Both the position numbers and the translations under genes were made by a program. 64,000 bases of DNA from Altererythrobacter epoxidivorans. GTDB taxonomy: Bacteria; Pseudomonadota; Alphaproteobacteria; Sphingomonadales; Sphingomonadaceae. The notes below the pieces were generated by a model. It worked only from the letters and a program-made list of their open reading frames with translations. It made no database searches and had not been told where the DNA came from. Positions within the stretch are counted from its first letter, which is position 1. Each line of letters starts with the position of its first letter. Shown one piece after another: positions 57,540 through 64,000 of the stretch. The stretch is taken from positions 744,001-808,000 of the forward strand of contig NZ_CP012669.1 in NCBI RefSeq assembly GCF_001281485.1. Direction: 5' to 3'.

Positions 57540-58354
57540 TACCAGCCTCCCGAGGCGCCGCCGCCACCGAAACTACCGCCACCGCCGGAAAAGCCACCGC
57601 CTCCGCCGAAACCACCGCCGAAACCGCCGGAGCTTCTGCCGCCCCAATCGTTGCCGCCATTCATCGCGCTGCGCGCGATGGCCGATCCGACTTCCCACAG
57701 GATGATGTCGCCAACAGCGCCGCCGAAACGACGGCGGCGGCGTCCGCCACGCAACATGGGAAGGATGAAGAAGATCAGGATGAAGACGATCCAGATCAGT
57801 GCGCCGACCGGAAATCCTCCGTCACTCTCGCGCTTCTGATTGGCTTCCTGCGCGATGCGCTGTGCTTCCTCGTCGGGCAGCTGGAGTTGCTGGACCACTG
57901 CATTGGCGCCAGCAATGATCCCGCCTGCCATGTCTCCATCTCTGAAGCGCGGCAGGATCTGCTGCTGGACGATCAGGCCTGAAAGTCCGTCGGTCAGGAC
58001 AGGTTCGAGACCGTACCCGACCTCGATCCGCACCTTGCGTTCATTGGGGGCGACAATCAGCAGGGCGCCGTCATTGCGTTCTGCATCGCCGATGCCCCAC
58101 TCGCGGCCAAGCTGATAGCCGTAGTCGGAGATGTCGTAGCCCTCGAGGTCGGGAATGGTCGCCACGACGAATTGCCGCTGCGACTGTGTTTCCAGCGCTT
58201 TGAGTTTCGACGTGAGTTCCGCCTCCTGTGCCGGGGATAGAAGGTCGGCATTGTCGACCACCCGGCCGCTAAGTTCCGGAAAGTCCGGCGCGGCCAATGC
58301 CGGCGACGCGAGAAGCGCCGCCAGCATGGCGAACAGGAAAGCGATCTGACGCAT
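57539..58354 (-). CDS. YgcG-like TPM-domain protein with Gly-rich tail
   Basis: A 271-residue protein with a signal peptide (LFAMLAALLASPALAA), a periplasmic TPM domain (LSGRVVDNADLLSPAQEAELTSKLKALE ... RKVRIEVGYGLEPVLTDGLSGLIVQQQILPRFRDGD), one membrane span (ALIWIVFILIFFILPML), and a strongly repetitive Gly/Ser-rich C-terminus made of GGGFGGGGG-like units. The combination is the usual YgcG. It lies next to lemA and another TPM protein, as in many bacteria. Confidence 0.92.
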   Translation of the reverse strand: MRQIAFLFAMLAALLASPALAAPDFPELSGRVVDNADLLSPAQEAELTSKLKALETQSQRQFVVATIPDLEGYDISDYGYQLGREWGIGDAERNDGALLIVAPNERKVRIEVGYGLEPVLTDGLSGLIVQQQILPRFRDGDMAGGIIAGANAVVQQLQLPDEEAQRIAQEANQKRESDGGFPVGALIWIVFILIFFILPMLRGGRRRRRFGGAVGDIILWEVGSAIARSAMNGGNDWGGRSSGGFGGGFGGGGGFSGGGGSFGGGGASGGW

Positions 58355-58362
58355 CGGGTTTT

Positions 58363-58983
58363 TTACTCGGCCTGGGTCGAGCTGTTCGGCGTCATGTCGA
58401 GTTCGGGAGCAACTTCGGCACCCGGCGTCACGGCTTCATAAGGAACCATCGGTTCGGCACCGTGGATGATGTTGGCACCGATCGTGTCCGGGAAGGTACG
58501 GATCGTGGTGTTATACTGGCGCACGGCCTCGTTATAATCCTTGATCGCGATCCGGATCTTGTTTTCCGAACCTTCGAGCTGGCTCTGCAGCATCTGGTAG
58601 TTCGCGATCGACTGGAGCTGCGGATAGGCTTCGAAATTCGCCAGCAGTCGGCCGATCCCCTGGCCCAGCTGGCCCTGGGCAGCCTGGAATTCCGCCATCT
58701 TTGCCGGATCGTTCAGATCGTCCGCTGAAAGCTGGATGCTGGTCGCCTTGGCACGTGCTTCGACCACATCGGTCAGGATGCCGCGTTCCTGTTCGGCCGC
58801 ACCCTGTGCCACTTCTGCAAGGTTGGGAATGAGATTGGCGCGGGCCTGGAAGGCTGCCTGAACGTCTGCCCATTTTGCCTTGGCATTTTCTTCGGCCGCA
58901 GGGACCGAGTTGATGCCGCATGCTGCAAGTCCGATCGAGGCAAGAACGACAACGCCGAAACGGCGCACGGATTTCCAATTCAT
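58363..58983 (-). CDS. lemA: LemA family lipoprotein
   Basis: A 206-residue lipoprotein with lipobox SIGLAAC (Cys about 19). The LemA domain is a helical bundle: AKWADVQAAFQARANLIPNLAEVAQGAAEQERGIL and LQSQLEGSENKIRIAIKDYNEAVRQYNTTIRTFP, the latter being the LemA fingerprint. It is the first gene of the lemA-ygcG-TPM operon. The start at 58983 is preceded by GGGAGAATTCG. No function is established for the family. Confidence 0.94.
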   Translation of the reverse strand: MNWKSVRRFGVVVLASIGLAACGINSVPAAEENAKAKWADVQAAFQARANLIPNLAEVAQGAAEQERGILTDVVEARAKATSIQLSADDLNDPAKMAEFQAAQGQLGQGIGRLLANFEAYPQLQSIANYQMLQSQLEGSENKIRIAIKDYNEAVRQYNTTIRTFPDTIGANIIHGAEPMVPYEAVTPGAEVAPELDMTPNSSTQAE

Positions 58984-59143
58984 CGAATTCTCCCTTGGAG
59001 TGCAGGGGGTCTGCAAATCTGTATTATATAGATAGCACACCGCAGTGACATTTCAAGAACTTACGAATGTCCCAACTATCCTTGGCAAGCGCTGTTAACC
59101 GTGTATTCCTGCGGCTGACTTCAACGGTGGGAAGGGACATTCA

Positions 59144-59617
59144 ATGCTGTCAGAATTCAGGGATTTCATTGCCAAGGGTAACGTGATGGAACTCGCGGTC
59201 GCTGTGATTATCGGCGGCGCATTTGCGACGATCGTAGGCTCGATGACCGACGATCTGATCATGCCTTTTGTCGGCTGGATCTTCGGCGGTGCCGATTTCA
59301 GTCAGTATTTCATCCTGCTCAGCGCACCCGAGGGATACGAAGGGTCGATGACCGATTACGCCGCCCTCAAGGAAGCCGGCGCAGCAATGATCGGCTATGG
59401 CGCATTCATCACCGCAGCGTTCAATTTCGTGATCCTTGCTTTCATCATCTTCCTGCTCGTTCGTTACGCGAACAAGGTAACGGCGCAGTTCGAAAAGAAG
59501 GAAGAGGAAGCACCCGCCGAAGCTGCTGGTCCGACCGAGGTCGAACTGCTGGCGGAAATCCGCGATGCCCTGAAATCGGGAGCTCCGGGCGCTCCGCAGA
59601 ACGGCCCGATGGGCTGA
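59144..59617 (+). CDS. mscL: Large-conductance mechanosensitive channel MscL
   Basis: A 157-residue channel subunit (usual length about 136-150). It begins SEFRDFIAKGNVMELAVAVIIGGAFATIVGSMTDDLIMPFVGWIFGG, the TM1 and family signature; TM2 is ITAAFNFVILAFIIFLLVRYAN. The C-terminal helix is followed by an Ala/Pro/Gly-rich tail. It opens on membrane stretch to release solutes. A stem-loop terminator lies 41 bases after the stop. The periplasmic loop with EGYEGSMTDYAALKEA is longer than in E. coli. Confidence 0.97.
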   Translation: MLSEFRDFIAKGNVMELAVAVIIGGAFATIVGSMTDDLIMPFVGWIFGGADFSQYFILLSAPEGYEGSMTDYAALKEAGAAMIGYGAFITAAFNFVILAFIIFLLVRYANKVTAQFEKKEEEAPAEAAGPTEVELLAEIRDALKSGAPGAPQNGPMG

Positions 59618-59657
59618 CCTGCCGCCAATTAAAACACGTACTTCACTTCACATTAAG

Positions 59658-59690
59658 CGGGCGGAGCCTATATAGGCCTCGCCCGTTTTT
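59658..59690 (+). terminator. Terminator after mscL
   Basis: CGGGCGGAGCCTA (59658-59670) pairs with TAGGCCTCGCCCG (59673-59685) with a small internal mismatch, followed by five Ts. It separates mscL from ssrA. Confidence 0.85.
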
Positions 59691-59699
59691 GCGGGATAT

Positions 59700-60025
59700 G
59701 GCGATAAACTGCGCTGTGTAATAGGTACAACGGACCCGGGGGCAGTACCCGGCGGCTCCACCACAAAGCCCCGTGAAAACGGGGGTTTATGACGGGGCCG
59801 AACTAGGATCGACGTGTGCTGAAAGGCAGTGTTTTCGCCCGGGCTGAGTACCCCGTAAAACTGTTCAAAACACACAAGTGCCAACGATAACGAAGCACTC
59901 GCTCTCGCAGCGTAATTCGATGGCCTAACGGCCTGAATTTACAAAGCTAAAGCGCGGTTGGACCCACCGGGCAACAGAAGCGGATTCCGGGGCTCCGGGG
60001 GTAGCTAGCAACAGAAACCCCCACC
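59700..60025 (+). ncRNA. ssrA: Circularly permuted (two-piece) tmRNA
   Basis: The acceptor piece lies first: T-arm CCGGGGGCAGTACCCGG and the 3' end CGGCTCCACCA finishing at 59763. About 30 bases of precursor spacer follow (59764-59793). The coding piece begins GGGGCCG (59794-59800), which pairs with CGGCTCC (59753-59759) in seven pairs with one G-U. The resume codon is GCC at 59880, and the tag is ANDNEALALAA ending with TAA at 59913-59915. This order (acceptor before coding piece) is characteristic of alphaproteobacterial tmRNAs, which are processed to two RNAs. The 3' boundary is approximate; the hairpin at 59997-60022 may be the last pseudoknot or a terminator. Confidence 0.94.
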
Positions 60026-60032
60026 TTCTTTC

Positions 60033-60272
60033 CTATCCGAACAATCGCCGGAACAGGCTTCGCTGACCTTGGGTCGCGGCCGTCTGGCCGGAAATTTCCA
60101 TCAGGTAATTGCCGAGCACGGCGGCCTGCTGCTTGCTCATGATGAAGCGGAACTGGTCGGGCTCGCCGTCCTGCTCCTTCTCTTCGAGCGAGTGAAAGCT
60201 TTGCAGTTTCAGCATGACGCGGTTGCCCATGTCGTGATGACCCCAACCGACCAAAGCGCCGTGACGTTCCAT
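60033..60272 (-). CDS. Small conserved-looking hypothetical protein (79 residues)
   Basis: A soluble-looking 79-residue product with no signal or membrane segment. It has even charge and a mixed alpha/beta pattern (MGNRVMLKLQSFHSLEEKEQDGEPDQFRFIMSKQQAAVLGNYLMEISGQTA). I do not recognise a family. It follows the tmRNA on the opposite strand. The coding appearance (few rare codons, plausible composition) supports a real gene, but the ribosome site (AGGT) is weak. Confidence 0.6.
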   Translation of the reverse strand: MERHGALVGWGHHDMGNRVMLKLQSFHSLEEKEQDGEPDQFRFIMSKQQAAVLGNYLMEISGQTAATQGQRSLFRRLFG

Positions 60273-60359
60273 AATACCTGCCCCGTTTGAACAAGTACGA
60301 TCCTGCCGGATGCGGCTGGTTTGCGCAATATCAGGGTCTTTTGCCGAGCGGCGGGAAGC

Positions 60360-60617
60360 TCAGGCCTCTTGCGGGTTAACCTCTGCTTCGGCCTTCGCCT
60401 TCGCTTCCTGCTCGTAGCGAATAGCGTCGAGGATTTTCGCGCCACCCAGGAATACCGCGCCGGCAGTGGCAGCCCACAGGAGATAGCCGCCCCAGCCGGG
60501 GTATTGCAGGGTGTAGTGCGCGCCGCGGGTCATTGCACCAAGAGCAAGGGCGTAGATGATCAGATACGCTTCGAAGCGCGTCTTGATCACAAACAGCCTG
60601 CGTATCTTGTTTAGCAT
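60360..60617 (-). CDS. Small membrane protein (85 residues)
   Basis: An 85-residue product starting MLNKIRRLFVIKTRFEAYLI, with two hydrophobic segments (EAYLIIYALALGAMTRG and GGYLLWAATAGAVFLGGAKILDAI) and a charged C-terminus (RYEQEAKAKAEAEVNPQEA). The ATG at 60617 has AGGTGA six bases upstream; a longer frame to 60659 exists. No family recognised. It runs in the same direction as the small gene to its 3' side, across 87 bases. Confidence 0.7.
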   Translation of the reverse strand: MLNKIRRLFVIKTRFEAYLIIYALALGAMTRGAHYTLQYPGWGGYLLWAATAGAVFLGGAKILDAIRYEQEAKAKAEAEVNPQEA

Positions 60618-60750
60618 CCAATCACCTGGCGGCATCCAGATCTGCGGGCCGGGTACCAATCGAACCGGCAGGTCGGAATGAACTTAACGTCCCGGTAATA
60701 CTACCGAGGCCGCAAAAGGTGTCCAGTTTGTTAACCCTTAGGCGCCGAAA

Positions 60751-62007
60751 TCAGATGAGTTCGTCCAGATTCAGGACAGATAGAAGCGCATTTCGTGCTT
60801 CGATCACCTGCGCTGCAAGATCGCCGTCGCCGATTTGCCAGACATCGATTTTCTCGGGCCAGTACTTGTCGATGACAGCCTCGATCCGGTCTGCCTTCTC
60901 CTCGTCGAGGATGAAGCGCTGATCGACGGTCGCCGGATCAGCCACCACGCGCAGGCGCAAGCATGCAGGACCGCCACCATTGGCCATCGATTGTCGGACA
61001 TCTACCGGCCAGACTTCGCGAATGGGTCCGTTGCCAGCCAGCATCTGTTCCAGCCAGCCCCAGACGGCAGCGCTTTCGCGGCATTCTTCCGGAACGACGA
61101 GGGCCATGCCCCCACCGCCTGGAATGGTGACAAGCTGGGCGTTGAACAGATAGCTGCGGATCGCCTCTGCAAGGCTGACTGCACTATCAGGCACTTCCAC
61201 GACCTGCAGTGCGGGGAAGGCCGCCCGCATCGCATCATAGGCGCCCTGCCGGTCGGCAAAGGCGAGTTCGTGCGCAAACACCACGTCTTCGTTTGCGACC
61301 GCAACGACGTCGTTGTGAAACGCGCCGGCTTCGATCGCGATCGGGCTCTGTTCGATGAAGACCGCACGTTCGGGAGCAAGGCCATGAGCGCGGGCGACTG
61401 CCCGGCTGGCCTGTTCGTGCTGGCGTGCAGGAAACTTGCCGCCCGGCCGACCGTAAACGAAAACCTCGACACCTGCCTGGTCATGCTTGCTGCACAGCCG
61501 CATGTGGTTTGCCGCACCTTCGTCGCCGAAAGTCGGCGGGACGGCATCGTGAACCGCGAAATGTTCCCGGTTGCCGAAAGCGACCTCGAGTTGCCGCTTG
61601 GTATCGGGCCATTCCTGTGCGCGGTGGACCATGGTGACAAGGTTTGCCGGAGTGAGATGGCAACGCCCGTCGCCGGTATCGGGAGCCGGGCTCACCGTTG
61701 CCGCATTCGCCGTCCACATGGAGCTCGCCGACCAGGCAGCGGCAACCAGTTCGGGAGGTGCGGTCTCGTCGAGCGCGAGGGCTTTAGACAGGTGCCAGTT
61801 GGGGCGAGGCAGGGGCAGTAGATAGCCCTGGGCAAGGCCGCGAGCCATATTGGCGCGCATCTTTGCCAGACCCTGCAGCGCAGCCGCGCGCGGATACGAA
61901 GTATCGCCCTTATGCGCTGTCGCCGCGAGATTGCCGAGGCTTAGGCCGGCGTAGTTGTGGCTGGGGCCGACAATCCCGTCGAAATTGATCTCTACCAGTT
62001 CGCTCAT
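60751..62007 (-). CDS. astB: N-succinylarginine dihydrolase
   Basis: A 418-residue amidinotransferase-fold enzyme of the arginine succinyltransferase (AST) route: it turns succinylarginine into succinylornithine, CO2 and ammonia. The sequence opens with EINFDGIVGPSHNYAGLSLGN, and catalytic Glu, His and Cys areas are in RAVFIEQSPIAIEAGAFHNDVVAVANEDVVF and MANGGGPACLRLRVV near the end. It overlaps the astA stop by four bases in ATGA. The frame is the expected length (about 440 in E. coli). Confidence 0.96.
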   Translation of the reverse strand: MSELVEINFDGIVGPSHNYAGLSLGNLAATAHKGDTSYPRAAALQGLAKMRANMARGLAQGYLLPLPRPNWHLSKALALDETAPPELVAAAWSASSMWTANAATVSPAPDTGDGRCHLTPANLVTMVHRAQEWPDTKRQLEVAFGNREHFAVHDAVPPTFGDEGAANHMRLCSKHDQAGVEVFVYGRPGGKFPARQHEQASRAVARAHGLAPERAVFIEQSPIAIEAGAFHNDVVAVANEDVVFAHELAFADRQGAYDAMRAAFPALQVVEVPDSAVSLAEAIRSYLFNAQLVTIPGGGGMALVVPEECRESAAVWGWLEQMLAGNGPIREVWPVDVRQSMANGGGPACLRLRVVADPATVDQRFILDEEKADRIEAVIDKYWPEKIDVWQIGDGDLAAQVIEARNALLSVLNLDELI

Positions 62008-63020
62008 CGTGCAACGCTCCACACGGTGTCGCCGCCCTTCACGTCGAGGATGTCGGCAGCTTGCGCGTCAATGGAAATGGTACCGTCTTCGTTGAGCTTG
62101 CGAGCGCCGTAACAGGCCCGGAAAGTCGCGAGTTTGCCCGTGGCGATGATTGCGCGTTCGCCCTCGGTCGTTTCGATACCCGAAATGGTCCGCTGCTCGG
62201 AATTCTTGACGCTCACCACCTCATCGGTGCGCGCCACCATGGTCGGGCCGCCGTCGAAGATGTCGACATAGCCGTCGTAATGGAAACCCTCGTTCTCGAG
62301 CATCCGCATGGCTGCGCGTCCGGTCGGATGCGGTACGCCGATCACGCTGCGCGCATCGTCGTCAAGCATTGCGACATAGACCGGGTGCTTCGGCATCAGG
62401 TCGGCAATGAACTGGTTGCCATTGATGGCGTTGAAATAGTCGGCTTCCTGGAAATTCATCCCGAAGAAGCGCCCGGCGACGCCATCCCAGAAGGGTGAGC
62501 CGCCGCGTTCGTCGATGATGCCGCGGAGTTCGGCCAGCACACGGTCCGCAAAGCGCGCGCGGTGCATCGCGATGAACAGGTAACGGCTGCGCGCGAGCAG
62601 CAGGCCAAGGCCGCCTGCCCTTTCGTTGGGATGCAGGAACAGGCCCCCGACTTCGCTTGACCCTTCGAGGTCTGTCACCAGGCTCAGCATCTCGGCGCGG
62701 ACCGTGCGGTCGAGTTCCTGGCTATACTGCGTCAGTGTGTTCAACCGATATGAATAGAACGGCCACTGCTGGCCGACCTGCGTCATCAGCTGGCAGGTTC
62801 CGCGGATTGCCCCGGTCTGCGCGTTTTCCAGGATCAGGACGAACTGTTCGTCGCAAATCTCGTCGGTTTCGTTGGCGAAGGCTGCACTCGCACGGCCAAG
62901 CTTGCCCGAAAGCGCATTGCGGTCGGGTGGCAGGTTGGTGAAGCCACCGCCGGTGAGCTTCGCCATCTCGTACAGCGGTTCAAGGTCGTCGGCGCGGGCC
63001 GCGCGCAGGCGAAAGGTCAA
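62004..63020 (-). CDS. astA: Arginine N-succinyltransferase
   Basis: A 338-residue acyltransferase that transfers succinyl from succinyl-CoA to arginine. It starts FRLRAARADDLEPLYEMAKLTGGGFTNLPPDRNAL and contains EVGGLFLHPNERAGGLGLLLARSRYLFIAMHRARFADRVLAELRG and FWDGVAGRFFGMNFQEADYFN, family-wide motifs. The start is TTG at 63020, which overlaps the stop of the upstream hydrolase (TTGA); an ATG farther upstream would lie inside that gene. Homologues are of nearly the same length. Confidence 0.94.
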   Translation of the reverse strand: MTFRLRAARADDLEPLYEMAKLTGGGFTNLPPDRNALSGKLGRASAAFANETDEICDEQFVLILENAQTGAIRGTCQLMTQVGQQWPFYSYRLNTLTQYSQELDRTVRAEMLSLVTDLEGSSEVGGLFLHPNERAGGLGLLLARSRYLFIAMHRARFADRVLAELRGIIDERGGSPFWDGVAGRFFGMNFQEADYFNAINGNQFIADLMPKHPVYVAMLDDDARSVIGVPHPTGRAAMRMLENEGFHYDGYVDIFDGGPTMVARTDEVVSVKNSEQRTISGIETTEGERAIIATGKLATFRACYGARKLNEDGTISIDAQAADILDVKGGDTVWSVAR

Positions 63021-64000
63021 AACACATCCTCCGAAGCAAGCTTGTGGAGCACCAGCGCCGACAGCGCGGCGCGTTCCCACAAAGACGAAACGATCATGAA
63101 TTCCTGGGGGCTATGGATTGCACCGCCCCGCACGCCCATCGTGTCGACGACAGGGACGCCTGTCGCGGCGATATTGTTGCCGTCGCAAACGCCACCGGTG
63201 GACTGCCAGCCAATCTCCTGGCCCAGCGTCGCCCCGCAATCGCGCACCAGGTCGAACAGTTTCTGCGCGCGCCGATCGACAGGCTTCGGAGGGCGGGTAA
63301 TCCCCCCGTGGCGATGGATCGAGACCTCGTGCGATTGCTGGACTTCGCCGATCAGCCGGGCAAGGCCGCTTTCGAATGCATCGGCCGCGTCGGGGCTCTT
63401 GGGCCGAATGTTGAAACGGAGCACGGCATGATCCGGCACGACGTTGTTGGCGGCACCGCCGTCGATCTTTGCCGGATTGACCGGACATTCGTCGCTCTGC
63501 AGTTGCTTGAGGCCAAGGACCAGCGCTGCCGCGGCCACGATGGCATTGCGTCCATCCTGCGGGTTGCGTCCGGCATGGGCGCTCTTGCCGGTGATTGTCA
63601 GCGAGTAATTGCCACTGCCGCCGCGAGCATGCGCCAGCGTACCGTCGGGCAGGGCGGACGGCTCGTAGGTCAGCGCCGCATATTTGCCCTTGGCCAGCTG
63701 TTCGATCAGCGGTGCGGAGGCCAGCGAGCCTGTCTCTTCGTCGGAATTGATGAGGACGTCATAGCCGATGCGCCCGGCATATTCGGATTGTTCGAAGGCC
63801 TTAAGCGCGTGAAGGATCACGGCAATACCGCCCTTCATGTCGGCAAGGCCGGGACCGTTCAAAACCGCGTCGTCGACCCATTGCTGCTGCTGAAACGGGT
63901 GATCTTTCGGGAAAACCGTATCCATGTGGCCGGTGAAGAGCAGGCGTCGCTCTGCTTCCGGCCTGACGCGCAGCACCATGTGCTGGCCGAACTTGCGCTC
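63017..64000 (-). CDS. M20-family metallohydrolase (CPG2/ArgE/DapE-like), N-terminus outside the window
   Basis: At least 328 residues, running off the window edge (the visible part begins ERKFGQHMVLRVRP). It has the M20 metal-site motif FTGHMDTVFPKDHPF (His/Asp), GPGLADMKGGIAVILHALKA, then INSDEETGSLAS (metal-bridging Glu) and the late GRNPQDGRNAI / HSPQEFMIVSSLWERAALSAL with the final metal His. It overlaps astA by four bases (TTGA). AstE, the normal succinylglutamate desuccinylase of this pathway, is of another family, so an M20 enzyme here could act on an N-succinyl amino acid; this is inference. Confidence 0.88.
   Translation of the reverse strand, partial: ERKFGQHMVLRVRPEAERRLLFTGHMDTVFPKDHPFQQQQWVDDAVLNGPGLADMKGGIAVILHALKAFEQSEYAGRIGYDVLINSDEETGSLASAPLIEQLAKGKYAALTYEPSALPDGTLAHARGGSGNYSLTITGKSAHAGRNPQDGRNAIVAAAALVLGLKQLQSDECPVNPAKIDGGAANNVVPDHAVLRFNIRPKSPDAADAFESGLARLIGEVQQSHEVSIHRHGGITRPPKPVDRRAQKLFDLVRDCGATLGQEIGWQSTGGVCDGNNIAATGVPVVDTMGVRGGAIHSPQEFMIVSSLWERAALSALVLHKLASEDVF

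Noticed and set aside
59648..59884. A minus-strand frame within the ssrA locus
   Set aside because: The region is explained by the two-piece tmRNA, with tag and acceptor stem. The frame has no ribosome site or domain.
60001..60030. Strong intrinsic terminator after ssrA
   Set aside because: The GGGGGT...ACCCCC hairpin has no T run, only a mixed pyrimidine stretch. It may be part of the tmRNA itself, so I did not list it as a terminator.

Overview
The window is chromosomal DNA of a GC-rich alphaproteobacterium, most likely of the order Sphingomonadales and probably close to Erythrobacter/Qipengyuania. The evidence is a circularly permuted (two-piece) tmRNA gene with the tag ANDNEALALAA, the tsaD/gpsA block divergent from hemC-hemD followed by a Mic60-like gene, a large TonB-dependent receptor, and many four-base ATGA/GTGA/TTGA gene overlaps. 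I see no insertion sequence, prophage, CRISPR array, tRNA or rRNA. The assignment to a family is inference.

Layout. 1-3178: end of a DMSO-reductase-family molybdoenzyme operon (catalytic C-terminus, four-cluster Fe-S subunit, membrane anchor) followed by an Mrp/NBP35 Fe-S carrier ATPase. 3367-7263: ferritin-like protein, 1-Cys peroxiredoxin, and a cyanide-insensitive-type bd oxidase (cydA, cydB and a 39-residue DUF2474 subunit with a TTG start), forming a respiratory and redox block. 7337-16072: catabolism, with a MaoC-like protein, an aldehyde dehydrogenase, alanine dehydrogenase, glutathione-dependent formaldehyde oxidation (frmA and fghA with a YbaK-like deacylase between them), fumarylacetoacetase-family and maleylacetoacetate isomerase genes, and glutaryl-CoA dehydrogenase. 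16181-20232: a secreted tail-collar protein, a single-domain response regulator, an OmpA operon with a 34-residue membrane peptide, and a VWA lipoprotein. 20401-33317: flippase-gpsA-tsaD, divergent hemC-hemD-Mic60-like, a UbiH-type hydroxylase, a DsbD/ScsB-type reductase, a lipoprotein and uvrB.

33449-41252: an alpha/beta hydrolase, a complete Anbu (bacterial proteasome-like) operon (circularly permuted ATP-grasp, alpha-E, transglutaminase, Anbu), a LuxR-type regulator with a degenerate receiver, an extensin-family lipoprotein, and an sdpR-sdpI-like pair whose promoter overlaps a long palindrome. 41545-44326: three TadE/TadG-like pseudopilin or VWA proteins, one with two calcium-loop-like motifs. 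44384-49632: typA/bipA, a TonB receptor and a DUF805 protein. 49638-54681: YbbP-YbbA-type ABC exporter, divergent tesA-like esterase, and recF. 54750-55495: two paralogous 40-residue hydrophobic peptides and a PspC-domain protein behind a good sigma-54 (-24/-12) promoter with palindromes upstream. This unit is the strongest candidate for an undescribed system here. 55524-64000: SDR, Nudix, LemA-TPM genes, mscL, permuted ssrA, two small proteins, and the arginine succinyltransferase genes astB-astA with an M20 hydrolase running off the window.

No stretch longer than 300 bases lacks a gene, once ssrA is counted. Residue positions are counted by hand from the stated start codons; family names come from recognising motifs, not from searches.
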